In this document: piece after piece, positions 7,000 to 14,129 of the stretch | Numbering within the stretch: position 1 is the stretch's first letter | Layout of the letters: the number at the start of each line of letters is the position of its first letter | Assembly: GCA_036271795.1 (NCBI GenBank) | Contig: DATAZY010000028.1 | Location: 1-14,318, forward strand | DNA: 14,318 nucleotides | Direction: 5' to 3' | From: Galbitalea sp036271795 | Lineage (GTDB): Bacteria; Actinomycetota; Actinomycetes; Actinomycetales; Microbacteriaceae | The notes under the pieces: model-generated | What the model saw: the letters and a program-made list of their open reading frames with translations, nothing else | What the model was told of the DNA's origin: nothing | The model's database searches: none | Position numbers and translations under genes: made by a program

Positions 7000-8004
7000 C
7001 TACCTGACCGCCCCGGTTGTCGTGCGGGCGACAGTCGCTCGCGTGGCACGCTTCTTGATTTCCGGCTCACCCTCACGCAGCAGGGAGTAGAGCGGCGCGG
7101 CAACGAAAATCGTCGAATAGGTTCCGGACAGGATGCCGACGAACAGCGCAAGCGAAATGTCTCGCAGGGTTCCGGCACCGAGGAGTGTCGCGCCGATGAA
7201 CAGGATCGCGGCAACCGGAAGGAGAGCCACCACCGACGTGTTAATCGATCGCACCAGGGTCTGGTTTACCGCGAGGTTCACGGATTCAGCGAAGGTTCGA
7301 TTGTTCTGTTCGACGGCATCGCTCGTGTTCTCGCGAATCTTGTCGAAGACGACGACGGTGTCGTAAAGCGAGTAACCGAGAATCGTCAGGAGACCGATAA
7401 CGGCGTCGGGCGACACCTCGAAGCCGAGGACCGCGTAGACGCCGGTGACGATGATGAGGTCGTGCGCGAGCGCGACGATGGCCGCGACCGACATCTTCCA
7501 GGTGCGGAAGTAGAGCGCCATGATGATGACCGCGAGCACGATGAACGCGATCAGTGCCTCAATGGCGGCCTGCGTGATGTCCGCGCCCCAGGTCGCGCCG
7601 ATGAACGTTGCGGCGACCTTCTTCTCGGGCACGTCGTATGCCTTCGCGAGCGCGGCCTGGACATCGTCGGTCTTCAGGTTGGTCAGGAGGTTAGTCGTAA
7701 CCTGCACCGACACGCTTGATGTTCCCTGGCCGGCGATGACGACCGTAGGCACCTGCCCAGTAACGATCTTGCCCACGGCTCTGGTCGCGATCGCCTGATC
7801 GGGGTTACTGCCAACACCGGACACGGTGAAAAGCGAGCCGCCCCTGAATTCGACGCTGAAATTGAAGCCCTTGAAGACGGGAACAAGGATCGCGATCGCG
7901 ATGAGGCATGCAGCGATCGAGAACCAGATCCGGCGCCGACCAACGATATTGTAAGAACGGGCGCCGGTATAAAGGTCGTTGCCGAACTTCGAGAAACTGG
8001 CCAT
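7000..8004 (-). CDS. secF: Protein translocase subunit SecF
   Basis: Integral membrane partner of SecD that uses the proton gradient to help pull exported proteins through SecYEG. Seen in 334 residues: TM1 at about 27-45, the periplasmic-side entry motif FSVEFRGGSLF at 49-59, an extracytoplasmic P4-type domain (about 55-140), then five helices between about 147 and 306, including the signature YSLYDTVVVFDKIREN at 211-226 and GATLLGAGTLRDISLALFVG at 271-290. The basic C-terminus (316-334) is cytoplasmic. The ATG overlaps the secD stop as TGATG (one shared base), which implies translational coupling and equal production of the pair. Length and motifs are typical. Confidence 0.97.
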   Translation of the reverse strand: MASFSKFGNDLYTGARSYNIVGRRRIWFSIAACLIAIAILVPVFKGFNFSVEFRGGSLFTVSGVGSNPDQAIATRAVGKIVTGQVPTVVIAGQGTSSVSVQVTTNLLTNLKTDDVQAALAKAYDVPEKKVAATFIGATWGADITQAAIEALIAFIVLAVIIMALYFRTWKMSVAAIVALAHDLIIVTGVYAVLGFEVSPDAVIGLLTILGYSLYDTVVVFDKIRENTSDAVEQNNRTFAESVNLAVNQTLVRSINTSVVALLPVAAILFIGATLLGAGTLRDISLALFVGILSGTYSTIFVAAPLYSLLREGEPEIKKRATRATVARTTTGAVR

Positions 8005-9755
8005 CAGGAATCCTTACCCTTCGGGCGGTTTGCTTCTGCTTCTGCGGCTTTTCGTTCCGCGATCGTTTGTCGACGAGCGGCCTCACGCGAGCTTCCGGAG
8101 TTCTTGACCGCGACCGCAACCGGGGTACGGAACTGCGCGCGTCCCCGGTAAACGGCACCCAGGGCATTCGGATCCAGGCCGCTCGCTCGATGGCCCTCGT
8201 AGAAGAACGGCACACGCGCCAGCAGCTTCAGGACCGGATGAGTGAAGAGGGACACGATGACAACGTCGATGATCGTCGTGAGACCGAGGGTCAGCGCGAA
8301 TCCCTTGACATCGCCGACGGCGAGGATGAACAGGATGAGCGCGGCGAGCAGGTTGACGCTGTCCGAAGCAAGAATCGTGCGGATTGCACGCTTCCAGCCC
8401 GCTTCGACGGATGACTCGAGCCCGCGGCCGTCCCGGAGCTCGTCACGTATTCGCTCGAAGTAGACGATGAACGAGTCGGCGGTGATACCGATTGCCACGA
8501 TCAGACCAGCGACACCGGCCAGAGAGAGCCGATAGTCGGCCTGCCAGGACAGATAGGTCACGAACTCGTAGGTAATGATGCCCGACAGACCCAGGGATGC
8601 GATCGTCACCAGACCGAGAACCCGATACTGGAAGAACGAGTAAAAAATGACGAGCAGCAGCCCGATTGCTCCGGCGAGCAGACCACCAAACAGAGACGCG
8701 GAGCCGAGTTCTGCGGAGACATTCTGGAGGGTCAACACCTTGAAGCTGATCGGCAGCGCACCGAACTTCAATTGCTGGGCGAGGGTCGTCGCAGAAGTCT
8801 GGGTGAAGTTGCCCGTGATCTGGGGAGCCGCCGACACGCCCTCAACCTGAGGATTGGTGATCACCTGGCCGTCGAGCACAACCGCGAACTGGTTACGCGG
8901 CGCAGCGAGCGAGATGAGCCGGGTACCGATCGACTCGAACTTCGCGCCTCCGGCTGCGTTGAACGTGATGTTCACGCCCCACTCGCCCGTCGATGTGCCC
9001 TGACTGTTGGTGACCAGCGCCGCCTCGGCATCGGTGATGGCGGTACCGGCAAGCTCGACCGGGCCAAGGATGTACTTGTCCGGAGTAACACCCGACACAG
9101 GGGCATCGCAGGTCACGAGCGGCTCGTTGGCGGGCGCGAGGTTGGCGTTCGCGGCCGTAATGCTCTTGCAGTTGAAGTTGTCGTACTCGGCCTGAAGCTT
9201 CGGAGTCACGTAGGAGAGATCGCTGCCATTGGTTGGCTTGGCTGTCGGCGTGCTCCGCAGCGATGGCGTAGGAGTAGGGGTCGAGGTCGCGCCCGGAGTG
9301 GGCGTTGGCGACGAGGTGGCTGATGTCTCCGCACTCGTCACGAGCACGGCGCGGAAGCTCAGCTTCGCTGCCTGCGTGATGCGGGTCTGCGTTTGCTTAT
9401 CCAGCGCACCCGGGATCTGCACCTGGATGTTTTCGCTTCCACCCTGGCCCTGCGTGCTGATCGATGGCTCGGATACGCCTGCCGCGTCGATCCGCTCCCG
9501 GATGATCGCGACGGCCTGGTTGAGCTGGTCTGAGCTGACCGTCTCACCCTTGGCCAGCTGTGGCTGCAGGATGATCTCGGTTCCGCCGATGAGGTCGAGG
9601 CCGAGCTTCGGCGCGAAGGTCGCAAACTGCGAGGTGCCCTTGGGTGCCGGAGTCGTGAAGAAGTCGATCACGTTGAGAGCGGCCAGACCGATGATGATCA
9701 CGCCGAGCCACGCCAGAGATCGCCATGCCGCCCTGACCGGAGTGGTTCTTGCCAC
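8004..9755 (-). CDS. secD: Protein translocase subunit SecD
   Basis: Large subunit of the SecDF complex. Seen in 583 residues: TM1 at about 13-31; the conserved GLDLIGGTEI motif at 52-61; the P1 domain split by a low-complexity Ser/Thr/Pro/Ala insert at about 143-177; a second part of P1 with a possible disulfide pair (Cys196, Cys216) and FNAAGGAKFESIG near 265-277; five further helices between about 354 and 512 with the signature GLIVAIGITADSFIVYFERIRDE at 417-439; and a basic C-terminal tail of about 70 residues. The GTG start follows the yajC stop by 95 bases and lacks a strong Shine-Dalgarno (only CAGG adjoining). The low-complexity insert is discussed among the findings. Confidence 0.97.
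   Translation of the reverse strand: MARTTPVRAAWRSLAWLGVIIIGLAALNVIDFFTTPAPKGTSQFATFAPKLGLDLIGGTEIILQPQLAKGETVSSDQLNQAVAIIRERIDAAGVSEPSISTQGQGGSENIQVQIPGALDKQTQTRITQAAKLSFRAVLVTSAETSATSSPTPTPGATSTPTPTPSLRSTPTAKPTNGSDLSYVTPKLQAEYDNFNCKSITAANANLAPANEPLVTCDAPVSGVTPDKYILGPVELAGTAITDAEAALVTNSQGTSTGEWGVNITFNAAGGAKFESIGTRLISLAAPRNQFAVVLDGQVITNPQVEGVSAAPQITGNFTQTSATTLAQQLKFGALPISFKVLTLQNVSAELGSASLFGGLLAGAIGLLLVIFYSFFQYRVLGLVTIASLGLSGIITYEFVTYLSWQADYRLSLAGVAGLIVAIGITADSFIVYFERIRDELRDGRGLESSVEAGWKRAIRTILASDSVNLLAALILFILAVGDVKGFALTLGLTTIIDVVIVSLFTHPVLKLLARVPFFYEGHRASGLDPNALGAVYRGRAQFRTPVAVAVKNSGSSREAARRQTIAERKAAEAEANRPKGKDS
9225..9329 (-). repeat. Pro/Thr/Ser-rich low-complexity insert in SecD
   Basis: Residues about 143-177 of SecD consist of TP, SP and TPTPTP runs, encoded by an irregular GTAGGGG/GTCGGCG-type repetitive stretch. 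It interrupts the extracytoplasmic P1 domain and should be an extended, exposed linker. Such inserts are known in actinobacterial SecD; the length varies. Confidence 0.7.
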
Positions 9756-9785
9756 CTGGGAACTCAGCTTTCTGTAGTCGAGCGC

Positions 9786-9791
9786 ACGCTA
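9786..9791 (-). promoter_or_regulatory. Candidate -10 box of an internal secD promoter
   Basis: The 95-base yajC-secD gap (9756-9850) contains TAGCGT on the minus strand, giving a leader of roughly 25 bases. The -35 region 17 bases upstream (GTGTCC) is poor. A short inverted repeat, GCCGA-CAC-TCGGC (9817-9829), lies farther upstream. I see no other feature in the gap. Confidence 0.25.
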
Positions 9792-9850
9792 CCGTGACGC
9801 GCGCAGGAGGACACCGGCCGACACTCGGCGACCGCAGACAAGATTAGTGC

Positions 9851-10309
9851 TTAGTTGTCGCTCTTCTTGGCAGCACGGGGCGCACGCTTGGTCGTGGCCT
9901 TCGTGATCGGGTCATCGATCCGCTCGCCGTAGGCGGGAGCTTCAGAGTCAACCTTCGCTGCCGCTTCGCGATCGGCCTGCTCGCGATTTGCGATTTCCAT
10001 GGCCTCTTCGACCGAGCGAGGAGAGTCTCCAGACTGCGGCGCGAGCTCCTCCGGCGAAACGACCTTGCTCAGCGTCTGGCGGTGTACGCGCACGATCGTG
10101 CCCGGTGTCGTCTCGATCTCTGCGACGTTTGTCGCGTCGTCGATGGATAGCAGCTTGCCGAACAATCCGAAGTTCGTCATGACGTCAACGCCGGGAACAA
10201 TTGCCGAGCGAAGATCTGCCTGACGCTTGCGGTTGCGACGGCTGCTGAAGATCATGAATCCGATCAACAGGACCGCGACAACGAGAATCAGTAGAGTTGA
10301 GGAATCCAT
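9851..10309 (-). CDS. yajC: Preprotein translocase subunit YajC
   Basis: Small bitopic membrane protein that joins SecDF in the holotranslocon. Seen in 152 residues: a single N-terminal helix (about 5-22, LLILVVAVLLIGFMIF), a basic RRNRKRQ stop-transfer stretch, and the conserved small domain with VPGVDVMTNFGLFGKLLSID at 38-57 and ETTPGTIVRVHRQTLSKVV at 66-84. The family core ends near residue 90; the remaining 60 residues form a charged, Ala/Glu/Lys-rich tail of unknown use, longer than in E. coli YajC (about 110 residues). The ATG has GGAAGG six bases upstream. It is the first gene of the sec part of the operon. Confidence 0.95.
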   Translation of the reverse strand: MDSSTLLILVVAVLLIGFMIFSSRRNRKRQADLRSAIVPGVDVMTNFGLFGKLLSIDDATNVAEIETTPGTIVRVHRQTLSKVVSPEELAPQSGDSPRSVEEAMEIANREQADREAAAKVDSEAPAYGERIDDPITKATTKRAPRAAKKSDN

Positions 10310-10315
10310 GTAACG

Positions 10316-10321
10316 CCTTCC
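10316..10321 (-). promoter_or_regulatory. Shine-Dalgarno of yajC
   Basis: GGAAGG on the minus strand, six bases before the ATG at 10307-10309. Confidence 0.65.
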
Positions 10322-10344
10322 GGGGAGTCTTGGTGAACCGGGTC

Positions 10345-10372
10345 AGTCTAGACAGACTGCCTCAACGGTCAC
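10345..10372 (-). promoter_or_regulatory. Candidate promoter of yajC-secDF with overlapping palindrome
   Basis: Minus strand GTGACC (10367-10372), a 16-base spacer, TAGACT (10345-10350). The 71-base gap after ruvB also holds a perfect inverted repeat, CAGTCT-AGAC-AGACTG (10344-10359), that covers the -10 box. It has no T-run, so an operator is more likely than a terminator. This would make yajC-secD-secF-rhodanese-rel a unit separable from ruvCAB. Confidence 0.4.
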
Positions 10373-10380
10373 CTTGAGGA

Positions 10381-11490
10381 TTATAGGTCATCCCCGAACA
10401 GGGTTCCGGCCGTGCCCTTACTGAGGCCGAAGTGCCGCCACGCTTCACGCGTTGCAACGCGGCCACGAGGGCTTCGGGTGATGAGCCCGATTCGTACGAG
10501 GAATGGCTCGACAACGGACTCGATCGTTTCGGCTTCTTCCCCCACGGAAACTGCCAGAGTATTAAGTCCAACGGGACCGCCGTCAAAGCGAGTCAGGATG
10601 ATATTCATGACCGCCCGGTCGAGCCGGTCAAGTCCCAGCGCGTCGACGTCGTAGAGCTCGAGCGCGGCGTGCACCGCCGCCATATCGGTAGCCCCGGTGC
10701 CTGCGGCCGTCGAGGGGTGCACCAGCAAATAGTCCCGCACCCGCCGCAGCAGTCGGTTCGCGATTCGCGGAGTCCCCCGGCAGCGGCCGGCGATTTCGGC
10801 GAGAGCTCGGCCGTCGATGTCCAGGTCGAGCAGTGCCGCCGCACGGGTGAGCACCTGCTCAAGTTCCGGTTCGTCATAGAACTCGAGATGAGCAGTAAAT
10901 CCAAAGCGATCTCGCAGCGGATTCGGCAAAAGACCGGATCGCGTGGTCGCGCCCACGAGCGTGAATGGTGCGAGATCGAGCGGGATGGAGGTCGCGCCTG
11001 CACCCTTGCCGACCATGATGTCGATGCGGAAATCTTCCATCGCGAGATAAAGCATCTCTTCCGCGGACCGCGCCATCCGATGGATCTCGTCGATGAACAG
11101 CACCTCGCCGGGTGTGAGCGAAGACAGCAGGGCCGCCAGGTCGCCGGCATGCTGGATGGCCGGGCCGCTCGACATCCGCAGCGGTCGTCCGCTTTCGGAC
11201 GCAACGATCATCGCGAGCGTTGTCTTGCCGAGTCCGGGGGGACCGGCAAGAAGGATGTGATCGGGCGTGCGATTCTGCATAGCGGCAGCTTGAAGCAACA
11301 GCTGCAGCTGACCACGTACCTTGGTCTGGCCGACGAATTCGGCGAGGCTTCGCGGTCGAAGCGCCCCCTCGAAGGCGAGTTCGGCATCCGATTCCGGAGT
11401 TGGTCGAAGGATGGGCTCGAGCGCATCCTCCCCCAAATTCTCGCCAGCCGGCAGGCTGTCGCTGTCGGTCAGGCTTTCGTCGTGGTTCAC
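10381..11490 (-). CDS. ruvB: Holliday junction branch migration ATPase RuvB
   Basis: Hexameric AAA+ motor that pulls DNA through the RuvA-bound Holliday junction. Seen in 369 residues: a variable acidic N-terminus of about 40 residues, LRPRSLAEFVGQ at 44-55, Walker A GPPGLGKT at 83-90, Walker B LFIDEIHRM at 131-139, sensor 1 GATTRSG at 180-186, the arginine-finger region NPLRDRFG at 190-197, and a C-terminal winged helix with GPVGLNTLAVSVGEEAETIE and a final RGRVAT segment. The GTG start overlaps the ruvA stop (GTGA, four bases), with GGGAG six bases upstream, so synthesis is coupled to RuvA. The N-terminal extension is about 20-30 residues longer than E. coli RuvB. Confidence 0.98.
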   Translation of the reverse strand: MNHDESLTDSDSLPAGENLGEDALEPILRPTPESDAELAFEGALRPRSLAEFVGQTKVRGQLQLLLQAAAMQNRTPDHILLAGPPGLGKTTLAMIVASESGRPLRMSSGPAIQHAGDLAALLSSLTPGEVLFIDEIHRMARSAEEMLYLAMEDFRIDIMVGKGAGATSIPLDLAPFTLVGATTRSGLLPNPLRDRFGFTAHLEFYDEPELEQVLTRAAALLDLDIDGRALAEIAGRCRGTPRIANRLLRRVRDYLLVHPSTAAGTGATDMAAVHAALELYDVDALGLDRLDRAVMNIILTRFDGGPVGLNTLAVSVGEEAETIESVVEPFLVRIGLITRSPRGRVATREAWRHFGLSKGTAGTLFGDDL

Positions 11491-12107
11491 GAGTTGCTCC
11501 CGGCGTACTGCGTCGGTCCGAGCCTCGTCAGCGCGAGTCGCAGCAGGGCGGGCACGGCCTCTCGCTCGGCCGGGGTCGCTCCGGCCATGGCCTCGTCCAC
11601 GGCCTGGCTTGCCGCACGCTCGTTCCAGCCGAGCCCGACGAGTGCAACCAGCACGCTCTCTTCGACGCTCTTCGCCGCGCGCGGGCTCGCGGCACTTCCG
11701 CGCGGCGCAATCGCCAGCTTGCCCGCGAGCGACAGGACAATGAGTTTGGCCGTCTTCGGGCCAATGCCGCTGACCTTGCGAAATGCCGCATCGTCGTCTC
11801 GGGCAATCGCCGACGCAATCTCGCCCGGTTCCATGGCGGCAAGAACTCCCATCGCCGACTTGGGGCCGACTCCGGTCACCCCGCGAAGGGCGTCGAAGAC
11901 TGTCAGCTCGTCGGCATCCACGAATCCGTACAGGCTCAGGTCGTCTTCGCGGACGATGAGCGCAGTTCGTACCTGTGTCTCACTGCCCACGCGCAGCGAG
12001 AGAGCATGCTGCGGGGTCACCTGGATTGAGAGACCGATACCACCGACCTCAATGATCACCGCCGGCCCGGCGATGGCAAGAACTGTGCCACGCACGGAAG
12101 AAATCAT
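11487..12107 (-). CDS. ruvA: Holliday junction DNA-binding protein RuvA
   Basis: Tetrameric junction-binding protein that targets RuvB and positions RuvC. Seen in 206 residues: N-terminal OB fold (1-62) ending in the signature REDDLSLYGF at 53-62, two helix-hairpin-helix motifs (LRGVTGVGPKSAMGVL near 74-89 and FRKVSGIGPKTAKLIV near 109-124), a flexible linker with GSAASPRAAK, and the C-terminal RuvB-contact domain from about 147 (SVEESVLVALVGLGWNERAA). It starts nine bases after ruvC and overlaps ruvB by four bases. Length is typical. Confidence 0.97.
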   Translation of the reverse strand: MISSVRGTVLAIAGPAVIIEVGGIGLSIQVTPQHALSLRVGSETQVRTALIVREDDLSLYGFVDADELTVFDALRGVTGVGPKSAMGVLAAMEPGEIASAIARDDDAAFRKVSGIGPKTAKLIVLSLAGKLAIAPRGSAASPRAAKSVEESVLVALVGLGWNERAASQAVDEAMAGATPAEREAVPALLRLALTRLGPTQYAGSNS

Positions 12108-12116
12108 GCGCCAAGC

Positions 12117-12683
12117 CTACGAGCGTGAGGCCTTCTCGGCGGCTCGCCACGCTTCCTGCGCCGGAGTGAGCTTGTCCTGTGGGGTAACCGCCGCTCCGGG
12201 GCGCCAGGCATGGCAGAGCGCAAGCGCGAGCGCGTCAGAGGCATCTGCGGGCGTCGGCGGGGCATCCAGCCGCAGGATGTTCTGCACCATTGTGGCGACC
12301 TGCTTCTTGTCCGCGGAGCCATAACCAGTAACGGCAGCCTTGACCTCGCTGGGAGTATGAAGCCCGACAGCAAGACCACGCTCGGCTGCGGCATACAGCG
12401 CGACTCCGCTCGCCTGGGCGGTCCCCATCACGGTCCTGACGTTGTGCTGCGCGAAGACCCGTTCGAGAGCGACGGCCTGCGGCGAATACTCGTCGAGTAG
12501 GGTCGCGATTCCCGTTCCGATCGCGAGAAGACGTTCTTCGAGCGGCATTGCCGGCGGTGTGCGAATCACGCTCACGTGCACGAGCGTGGCGCGCCTGGAC
12601 TGTTCGACATCCACGATTCCGACACCGCACCGGGTCAGGCCCGGGTCAATCCCCAGAACCCGAAGCAGCGCTCCCGTGCTCAA
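12117..12683 (-). CDS. ruvC: Holliday junction resolvase RuvC
   Basis: Dimeric RNase H-fold endonuclease that cuts Holliday junctions symmetrically. Seen in 188 residues: the first catalytic aspartate in LGIDPGLTRCG (Asp13), glutamate in VALERVFAQHN (Glu74), a helix with VKAAVTGYGSADKKQV, and the C-terminal pair in PADASDALALALCH (Asp147 and Asp150). All four metal-binding residues are present. A TTG codon (12681-12683) is the only plausible start, eight bases after the yebC stop; the next in-frame codons up to the GIDPG motif include no ATG or GTG. No strong Shine-Dalgarno is visible, so initiation may depend on ribosomes finishing yebC. A tail of about 25 residues after the last catalytic residue is rich in Ala, Gln and Arg. 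Confidence 0.96.
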   Translation of the reverse strand: MSTGALLRVLGIDPGLTRCGVGIVDVEQSRRATLVHVSVIRTPPAMPLEERLLAIGTGIATLLDEYSPQAVALERVFAQHNVRTVMGTAQASGVALYAAAERGLAVGLHTPSEVKAAVTGYGSADKKQVATMVQNILRLDAPPTPADASDALALALCHAWRPGAAVTPQDKLTPAQEAWRAAEKASRS

Positions 12684-12691
12684 CGGGCTCG

Positions 12692-13453
12692 CTATTCTTC
12701 GTCGTCGAGCGCGGCCTGCACGTCTGCCGGGATGTCGAAGTTGCCGTAGACGTTTTGCACGTCATCGTTGTCCTCGAGGGCGTCGATGAGTCGGAAGATT
12801 TTGCGCGCGGTTTCGAGGTCGACCTCGATGGTGAGCCCGGGGACGAATTCGGTGTCCGCGGAGTCGTAGTCGATTCCGGCCTCCTGAAGCGCGGTGCGTG
12901 CCGCGACCAGGTCGTGCGGTTCGGTCACTATCTCGAAGCCGAGGCCTCGGTCGTTGACTTCTTCTGCTCCCGCATCCAGGACGGCGGCGAGGATGTCGTC
13001 TTCGGTGACTCCATCGACCTTTTCAACGCTGATGACACCTTTGCGACTGAAGTTGTACGCAACGCTGCCCGGATCACCCATGGTGCCGCCGTTCCGCGTC
13101 ATGATCGTGCGGACATCCGCAGCAGCCCGGTTCTTGTTGTCGGTGAGGCACTCGATCAGGAGCGCCACTCCGCCTGCCGCGTAGCCCTCGTAGATGATGG
13201 TCTGGTAGTCGACAGCTTCACCTAGCTGGCCGGAGCCGCGCTTGATCGCGTTGTCGATATTGGAGTTCGGGACGGATGTCTTCTTGGCCTTCTGCACGGC
13301 GTCGACCAGCGTCGGGTTGCCGGAGAGGTCTGCGCCGCCCATCTTGGCCGCGACCTCAATGTTCTTGATGAGTTTCGCGAACGACTTCGCACGCCGCTGG
13401 TCTTTGACCGCCTTCTGGTGCTTGGTGGTCGCCCATTTGGAGTGGCCTGACAT
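12692..13453 (-). CDS. yebC: YebC/TACO1-family protein
   Basis: A conserved protein once annotated as a transcriptional regulator; recent work on the family points to help in translating proline-rich stretches by the ribosome. Seen in 253 residues: the signature N-terminus MSGHSKWATTKHQKAVKDQRRAKSF (shown in shorter pieces: MSGHSKW, KHQKAVKD), VPNSNIDNAIKRGSG near 61-75, YEGYAAGGVALLIECLTDNKNR near 88-109, and an acidic C-terminus DDVQNVYGNFDIP. The start at the ATG 13451-13453 matches MSGHSKW; a GTG at 13465 would add four residues but is less likely, because GGGGAG lies four bases before the ATG. It leads the yebC-ruvC-ruvA-ruvB cluster, which is a very common arrangement in bacteria. Family certain; role inferred from relatives. 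Confidence 0.96.
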   Translation of the reverse strand: MSGHSKWATTKHQKAVKDQRRAKSFAKLIKNIEVAAKMGGADLSGNPTLVDAVQKAKKTSVPNSNIDNAIKRGSGQLGEAVDYQTIIYEGYAAGGVALLIECLTDNKNRAAADVRTIMTRNGGTMGDPGSVAYNFSRKGVISVEKVDGVTEDDILAAVLDAGAEEVNDRGLGFEIVTEPHDLVAARTALQEAGIDYDSADTEFVPGLTIEVDLETARKIFRLIDALEDNDDVQNVYGNFDIPADVQAALDDEE

Positions 13454-13457
13454 GTTT

Positions 13458-13463
13458 CTCCCC
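13458..13463 (-). promoter_or_regulatory. Shine-Dalgarno of yebC
   Basis: Minus strand GGGGAG followed by AAAC and the ATG at 13451-13453. It decides between the two possible starts. Confidence 0.6.
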
Positions 13464-13507
13464 ACGCGGTTCTCGCACCCGCGATGGTGGTCGCCGGATG
13501 CCCAACC

Positions 13508-13513
13508 ATTCTA
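13508..13513 (-). promoter_or_regulatory. Candidate -10 box of yebC-ruvCAB
   Basis: Minus strand TAGAAT, five of six bases matching TATAAT, about 55 bases before the yebC start codon. The matching -35 position falls inside the 12-bp tandem repeat and shows no TTGACA-like hexamer. Confidence 0.4.
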
Positions 13514-13534
13514 GCCAGCACGCTAGCCAGCACG
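13511..13534 (+). repeat. Two perfect tandem copies of a 12-bp unit
   Basis: CTAGCCAGCACG occurs twice without a gap (13511-13522 and 13523-13534), flanked by ATT on each side. It overlaps the candidate -10 of yebC and fills the spacer and -35 region. Possible operator or slippage product. Confidence 0.85.
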
Positions 13535-13574
13535 ATTCTGACGGGTCGCCGTGGAGTGGGTTGTGGATACTTTT

Positions 13575-13610
13575 GTGGCTGCTGTGTTGGCTACTGTTGT
13601 GGCTACTGTG
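13575..13610 (+). repeat. Three imperfect tandem copies of a 12-bp unit
   Basis: GTGGCTGCTGTG (13575-13586), TTGGCTACTGTT (13587-13598) and GTGGCTACTGTG (13599-13610). They lie just before, or at the start of, the membrane-protein gene. If translated they give VAAV LATV VATV. The unit also resembles the inverted form of the 12-bp repeat at 13511-13534. Confidence 0.75.
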
Positions 13611-13616
13611 TTGCCC

Positions 13617-14090
13617 ATGGGCTACTTCATCCTCGTAATCGCGCAAACGGTCGCGTTTCCGATCATCTGCGGCATCATCGAGCTCGCCACGGTCGGCGGT
13701 GACCCGGTGCTGGTGTTTGGCAAGTGGTGGGCGTTCTGGGGCGTCGGTACGCGCCTGCTCGTTGCCGGCATCGTGCAGGTCTCGGGCAAGGGTCCAACCG
13801 CCACGATCCTTGGTGCGGCTGCCCCAAGTGTCCAGGAGAAGCAGCTCGCCCGCGAACTCGGCGTGGCAAATGTGGGCATGGGTTTGGCCGGGCTTCTCGC
13901 CCTCGTGCCCGGTTGGGCACTTCCGGCGGGATTTGCGGGAGGCATCTTCCTGTTGATCGCGGGCCTCATGCACGTCTCGAAGAGGAACAAGAACCCTCAG
14001 GAAGCGCTCGCCACCTGGACCGACCTGATCGTCGGAGTCGTTGTCGTCGCGCTCGCCGTGTACGTCCTCGTTCGGGCGCTGACGGGCTAG
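13617..14090 (+). CDS. Small multi-spanning membrane protein, DUF6790-like
   Basis: An uncharacterised integral membrane protein of about 157 residues; I do not know its function. Seen: four or five hydrophobic segments, about residues 2-24 (YFILVIAQTVAFPIICGIIELA), 36-53 (WWAFWGVGTRLLVAGIV), 83-101, 103-122 (FAGGIFLLIAGLMHV) and 135-154. The GKWWAFWGVGTRLLVAG segment, an ARELGVANVGMGL segment and a late basic HVSKRNKN loop resemble, from memory, the DUF6790 pattern. The frame is open from a GTG at 13551, and a GTG at 13563 has GGAG six bases upstream. I prefer the ATG at 13617, because the extra residues are encoded by a 12-bp repeat and would make one overlong hydrophobic stretch of nearly 40 residues. 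TACTGT seven bases before this ATG would fit leaderless initiation. It is divergent from yebC and converges on the HNH gene. Confidence 0.72.
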   Translation: MGYFILVIAQTVAFPIICGIIELATVGGDPVLVFGKWWAFWGVGTRLLVAGIVQVSGKGPTATILGAAAPSVQEKQLARELGVANVGMGLAGLLALVPGWALPAGFAGGIFLLIAGLMHVSKRNKNPQEALATWTDLIVGVVVVALAVYVLVRALTG

Positions 14091-14129
14091 GTCCGGACGC
14101 CGCACACTCGCGGAGCGTCGTCGATGCGC

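Noticed and set aside
10432..12324. A 630-codon open frame on the plus strand opposite ruvB, ruvA and ruvC
   Set aside because: It is antisense to three certain genes, spans their junctions, has low-complexity Arg/Ser/Pro-rich composition and no recognisable domain; it results from codon bias in a high-GC genome.
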